DNA of 13,788 nt from Actinomycetota bacterium. Lineage in GTDB: Bacteria > Actinomycetota > Acidimicrobiia > Acidimicrobiales > JAHWLA01. Below the pieces are notes generated by a model, which worked only from the letters and a program-made list of their open reading frames with translations, had not been told where the DNA came from and did no database searches. The translations under genes and the position numbers were made by a program. The DNA lies in the NCBI GenBank assembly GCA_019347595.1, contig JAHWLA010000042.1:1-13788 (forward strand), given 5' to 3'. Positions 12,750 to 13,788 of this stretch are shown in pieces. The first letter of the stretch is position 1. Every line of letters begins with the position of its first letter.

Positions 12750-13788
12750 GCTGTGACAGTACTCGAACGAACCGCTCGGCCGGTCGAGGCGTGGCTCCGA
12801 GGTGGAGGTGGAGGTAGGAGGCGAGGAGCGTGGGGGTCGCGAAGCCTGCGGAGCCGCGCCCGAAACGGCCTTCGAGGTCGAGGGCGTCGCCGGTCGGCTC
12901 GACGGTGGAGTAGTGGAACTCGTGGCCGCGCAACTCGTCGCCTGCTTGCGTCAGCGGGTTGTCGACGGTCGCAGTCGCCCTGCGGTACCCGAGGGTCAGG
13001 CGGTCGGTCATGCGGGCATCGGCATCGACGACGCCGGCCAGTCGGTGGCCGTCGAGGCTGTTGCACAGCCATAGCAGGCCGCCGCATTCCGCCCAGACGA
13101 TCCGTTCTCGTGCTGCTGTGCGGATGGCGTCGAGCATGGGCACGTTGTCGGCGAGAGCCGAGGCGAACATCTCGGGGAAGCCGCCGCCCAGGTAGACGCC
13201 GTCGGCGTCGGGCGGAAGCGCGTGGTCGCAGAGCGGATCGAACGCCACGACGTCGGCGCCCGCGGCTTGGAGGGCTTCGACGTTGTCGCGGTAGACGAAC
13301 CCGAACGCAGGACCTCCGGCCACGGCGACGACCGCGCCGCCCTGCCGTTGCGGCGTGGGGAGCGGCGTCGTCGTCAGGTCGGGCGCACTCCGGGCCAATC
13401 GGACGAGGGCGTCGAGGTCGCAGCCCGCGTCGACGGCGGAGGCCAGGCGGTCGAGCGAGCGTTCGACGTCGACTGGCTGCTCGACGACAGGGACCAGACC
13501 GAGGTGGCGGTCCCGCCAGGTGAAGGCGTCGTCGCGACGGAGCACGCCGAGGAGGGGAATGCCGGTCGCCACGAGGGCATCGCGAAGCATCGCCTCGTGC
13601 CCGTCGCTGCCGACGCGGTTGAGGATGACACCGGCGACGTGGACATCGCGGTCGAAGGTCGCGAACCCGTGGATGAGAGCGGCGACCGATCCGCTCATGG
13701 CTTTGGCGTCGACGACGAGGACGACCGGGGCGTGGAGCAACTTGGCGACATGGCCGGTACTGGCGGTGGTGCCGTCGTCGGCCGCGCC
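12697..13788 (-). CDS. cbiA/cobB: Cobyrinate a,c-diamide synthase CbiA/CobB, 5' partial
   Basis: C-terminal 363 residues of the glutamine-dependent enzyme that amidates the a and c side chains of cobyrinate using ATP. The frame is open to the right edge, where it reads DDGTTASTGHVAKLLHAPVV, a known internal part of the synthetase domain. The TTG at 13740 is therefore not the start, and the P-loop lies outside the window. Visible parts are VLVVDA, GVILNRVGS, the linker, and a class III glutamine amidotransferase domain with VYLGGGFPEMFA, the nucleophile Cys in WAECGGLLWL (codon at 13084-13086), HEFHYSTVE, and the YLHLHLG motif with the conserved His. After the normal end of the family (AERFV), about 20 extra residues (VLSQRRSAREAGESPVRFPP) are largely encoded by the riboswitch 5' half, and the TGA lies in its conserved CACTGTGA. 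Confidence 0.94.
   Translation of the reverse strand, partial: GAADDGTTASTGHVAKLLHAPVVLVVDAKAMSGSVAALIHGFATFDRDVHVAGVILNRVGSDGHEAMLRDALVATGIPLLGVLRRDDAFTWRDRHLGLVPVVEQPVDVERSLDRLASAVDAGCDLDALVRLARSAPDLTTTPLPTPQRQGGAVVAVAGGPAFGFVYRDNVEALQAAGADVVAFDPLCDHALPPDADGVYLGGGFPEMFASALADNVPMLDAIRTAARERIVWAECGGLLWLCNSLDGHRLAGVVDADARMTDRLTLGYRRATATVDNPLTQAGDELRGHEFHYSTVEPTGDALDLEGRFGRGSAGFATPTLLASYLHLHLGATPRPAERFVRVLSQRRSAREAGESPVRFPPL

Noticed and set aside
13738..13740. TTG at 13740 as the start of cbiA/cobB
   Set aside because: Conserved CbiA sequence continues upstream in frame to the edge of the window, so the gene is cut by the window and this codon is internal.
1..13788. tRNA/rRNA genes, CRISPR arrays, insertion sequences, phage or defence genes
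   Set aside because: No repeats with regular spacers, no transposase or integrase motifs, no tRNA-like cloverleaf and no known defence domains were found on reading both strands.

Overview
The window is high-GC DNA from what looks like an actinomycete. I infer an actinobacterial origin from the GC-rich coding, a WS/DGAT acyltransferase, an SCO6745-family protein, several start codons that appear to be leaderless, and actinobacterial-style cob/cbi gene fusions. A class such as Acidimicrobiia is plausible, but the sequence does not prove it.

Left part (1-4640). These are loosely associated genes. They are the 3' part of a DsbA-fold thiol oxidoreductase (+), a WS/DGAT-type O-acyltransferase (+), a classical short-chain dehydrogenase (+), and a small unknown protein translationally coupled to the SDR (+). 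A strong convergent hairpin follows, then a secreted or membrane-anchored M23 peptidase (-), and divergently an SCO6745-family protein (+). For three of these genes a TANNNT -10 hexamer lies 6-7 nt before the start codon and no Shine-Dalgarno is visible, which is the layout of leaderless transcripts.

Right part (4642-13788, all minus strand). This is one long, tightly packed cobalamin operon. In transcription order it holds: cbiA/cobB (amidation; 5' end outside the window), a cobalamin riboswitch, cobI/cbiL (C20 methylation), cobM/cbiF (C11), cbiD (C1), cobL/cbiET (C5, C15 and decarboxylation), a cbiG-cobJ/cbiH fusion (ring contraction and lactone opening), a 2x[4Fe-4S] ferredoxin, cobH/cbiC (methyl shift), cbiX (cobalt insertion), cbtB and cbtA (cobalt uptake). 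CbiX, CbiD and CbiG mark the early-cobalt (anaerobic-type) route. Start and stop codons overlap at most junctions, so translation is probably coupled. The cluster covers cobalt import, chelation and nearly all corrin-ring steps up to cobyrinate a,c-diamide. The one ring-building step not seen is the precorrin-6A reductase (CbiJ/CobK).

No tRNA, rRNA, CRISPR array, insertion sequence or phage gene was seen, and no gene-free stretch exceeds about 120 bases. I do not see a wholly new system. The most unusual items are the riboswitch aptamer that lies inside the 3' end of the cbiA coding region, the perfect 17-bp palindrome between cbtB and cbtA, the cbtB start buried in an extended Shine-Dalgarno, the embedded ferredoxin, and a CbiE domain that has lost its first glycine-rich loop.
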